NCBI GenBank assembly: GCA_024036415.1
Contig: JAMWET010000150.1
Coordinates: 260,501-324,500, forward strand
Direction of reading: 5' to 3'
DNA length: 64,000 bases
Source: Prochilodus magdalenae
Taxonomy: Eukaryota > Chordata > Actinopteri > Characiformes > Prochilodontidae
Shown: positions 58,872 to 64,000 of the stretch, piece by piece
How the letters are laid out: every line of letters starts with the position of its first letter
How positions within the stretch are numbered: the first letter of the stretch is position 1
The notes under the pieces: model-generated
The model's database searches: none
The model's input: the letters and a program-made list of their open reading frames with translations, nothing else
What the model was told of the DNA's origin: nothing
Made by a program: the position numbers and the translations under genes

Positions 58872-58944
58872 ATTTCAGTCAGCCTATAGACTGTTGTTGC
58901 CTTTTGACTTCACAGCCAACACCAGTCTGATAAGCTACCTGACA
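58872..58944 (-). ncRNA. mir21: microRNA miR-21 precursor
   Basis: The 5p arm at 58937-58915 on the minus strand begins TAGCTTATCAGACTGG and ends TGTTGGC, identical to the known fish miR-21 as I remember it; the seed is AGCTTAT. The 3p arm at 58899-58878 begins CAACAACAGTCTATAGG and pairs with the 5p arm. The loop is about 15 bases. Position and strand fit the vertebrate locus, downstream of and co-oriented with vmp1 (the vmp1 stop is about 1.1 kb upstream). It is expected to act as a post-transcriptional repressor. Its own promoter was not identified. Confidence 0.96.
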
Positions 58945-59180
58945 TGATGGAATAGTGAGGAACACAGCAACTGGTAAAACCAGTACCATGAACAACGTAA
59001 TATGCAAAGTAGTTTCATTTCCTTAACACCCCTGGGACACTGAAACCTGTTTACTGGGGGTTTTTGCTGGCCTGATACATAATACTTAACTATATAAAAC
59101 AAAAGAAAATTTTATAGAATACATTAAAATATAATAATGTAGGAAACAACAGGTATTTCTTTTTATATAATGAGACTTAC

Positions 59181-59236
59181 CTTTGTTCAGGTACATTGTC
59201 TTCACTAGCAGGCTTCAGGAAGGATTTCAAGTCCAT
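59181..59236 (-). other. Possible cryptic exon with short ORF upstream of mir-21
   Basis: A consensus donor (AACAAAG|GTAAGT) lies at 59181 on the minus strand, between the vmp1 stop and mir-21. Upstream of it an ATG at 59236 opens 18 codons (MDLKSFLKPASEDNVPEQ) that run without a stop into the donor. No matching acceptor or downstream exon was found, and the peptide resembles nothing I know. It could be an exon of the pri-mir-21 transcript, with mir-21 then in its intron. Confidence 0.25.
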
Positions 59237-60067
59237 GACAATACAAAAGTGAGCTCATGGCACATATCACAAAGTGATGTATTAATTCAATTTAATGTCA
59301 AACAGTAATAAGTCAACAATAGCTATTAAAATCTAGTTTCAGCTACACAAAAAAAAATTCAGACAAAATCCAGAATGATTGAGGCAGCTTATGGGGTTAA
59401 ACATCTATATGCACACAGTATATGAGGCAAGGCTAGTTTTACAGTTTACCAGGTTAAAATAATGGTTTGTTTTGTAATATTATGGTACAAGACCTCTTCA
59501 GACTCGAGTAAATGTATGCCCATCTATGTTAAGACAAATTATTTACACAATGTGCAAACTATTAAGAAGTCACACTGAAGTTTCGATATTGCTATCTTCT
59601 TATAACAAATAAAGAAAATGACATCAGATTTGTGTAACATAAAAATGAAAACTGTCCCTGAAAACGTACATTGCATCAGCACTCTCAACATACAGCTCAC
59701 AAAGAAAACAGACCCTGCCCATCCATACCATCACCTAAAAATTAAATAAATCATTCTAGTGATTAGAACTGTATTCACTTCAATGGAAGCATGACCCTGC
59801 AATGTTGCATAAGGCATTGCAACAAGTATTAACTGCTCACAGTCTTTGCTAGACTGCTTTGTCTCTGTAGAGATAAAAATCACACAATTATAACATCTGA
59901 TTTTAATAGTCAAACGCTACAGACAATGGAAAAAAAAAAGAATCCAACGTAATCATACAGACAGAAGCACAAATAAATTAGTGCCCATTTAGCCATTACA
60001 GGTTAAATGTTTCTTAGCTTCCAAAATGGGAGCCTGAGATGGTTTACTGTGAGTTGTACGGGTTATA
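59237..60067 (-). other. vmp1 3' UTR and pri-mir-21 upstream region
   Basis: Follows the vmp1 stop on the minus strand. AT-rich, without a coding exon. An ATTAAA variant signal lies near 59,296-59,291. In mammals this interval is part of both the VMP1 3' end and the mir-21 primary transcript; the same is likely here. Confidence 0.45.
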
Positions 60068-63713
<3,646 letters not shown>

Positions 63714-64000
63714 TCAAAGCAGACGAATAATGCTAGTATTCAGTGGCAAATTTCATAGTTTGCTTCACATGTTGAGTTTCTTTGCAGTGACCAAAGCAAA
63801 GTAGATAAACTGTGACTTTTTCAGGAACCGCTCTGCACTCATCACTTTAAAAACAGCCATAATGCTTTTCAATTTGCAGTACTGTTTATACTGGCACTGT
63901 CACACCACTTTAATCCTACATCTAAATTCTGCTAATGCACAAGTCACTTTATCGCCCTTATTGTCTTCAGTGTCTTACTGTCTCATTATGTTTATCTCAG

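Overview
This is a 64 kb piece of a vertebrate nuclear genome, almost certainly a teleost fish. The genes are split by GT-AG introns, the encoded proteins match vertebrate single-copy families along their whole length, and the spaces between exons are filled with repeat types typical of fish: Tc1/mariner remnants, an L2-like LINE tail, a tRNA-derived SINE, fold-back MITEs and microsatellites. The MITE and Tc1 families look like those of ostariophysan fishes (characins, catfishes, electric eels), but that part is an impression from memory. No operon, CRISPR array or prokaryotic feature is present.

Layout. 1-4.1 kb is a repeat mosaic. snx19 (minus strand) covers about 41.7 to 6.2 kb: a non-coding first exon plus 11 coding exons that splice into 984 codons, with one very large intron (10,985-30,846). 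At 41.8-43.9 kb, just upstream of snx19, one Tc1-like element is inserted inside the terminal repeat of another. rps6kb1 (minus, 53,040-47,772) has 15 coding exons and encodes a 502-residue p70 S6 kinase. tubd1 (plus, 54,814-58,175) has 8 coding exons and encodes a 440-residue delta-tubulin. mir-21 (minus, 58,944-58,872) lies between tubd1 and vmp1. vmp1 (minus) is partial: its last four coding exons lie at 63,581-60,068 and the rest is beyond the right edge.

Relations. rps6kb1 and tubd1 are divergent, about 1.8 kb apart from start codon to start codon. tubd1 and the vmp1/mir-21 unit are convergent, and their candidate poly(A) signals lie about 30 bp apart. The vmp1-mir21-tubd1-rps6kb1 block is the vertebrate arrangement known from human 17q23; snx19 is on another chromosome (11q25) in human. 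The genes do not form one pathway, though several touch membranes and growth control: SNX19 (endosome/ER tethering), S6K1 (mTORC1 output), VMP1 (ER lipid scrambling and autophagy), delta-tubulin (centriole triplets).

All exon boundaries were derived by hand from reading frame, splice consensus and phase continuity. Every coding phase closes without a frameshift. I found no undescribed biological system. The observations most worth following are the mir-21 locus with a consensus donor and short ORF just upstream of it, the nested Tc1 pair, and a palindromic MITE inside a tubd1 intron.
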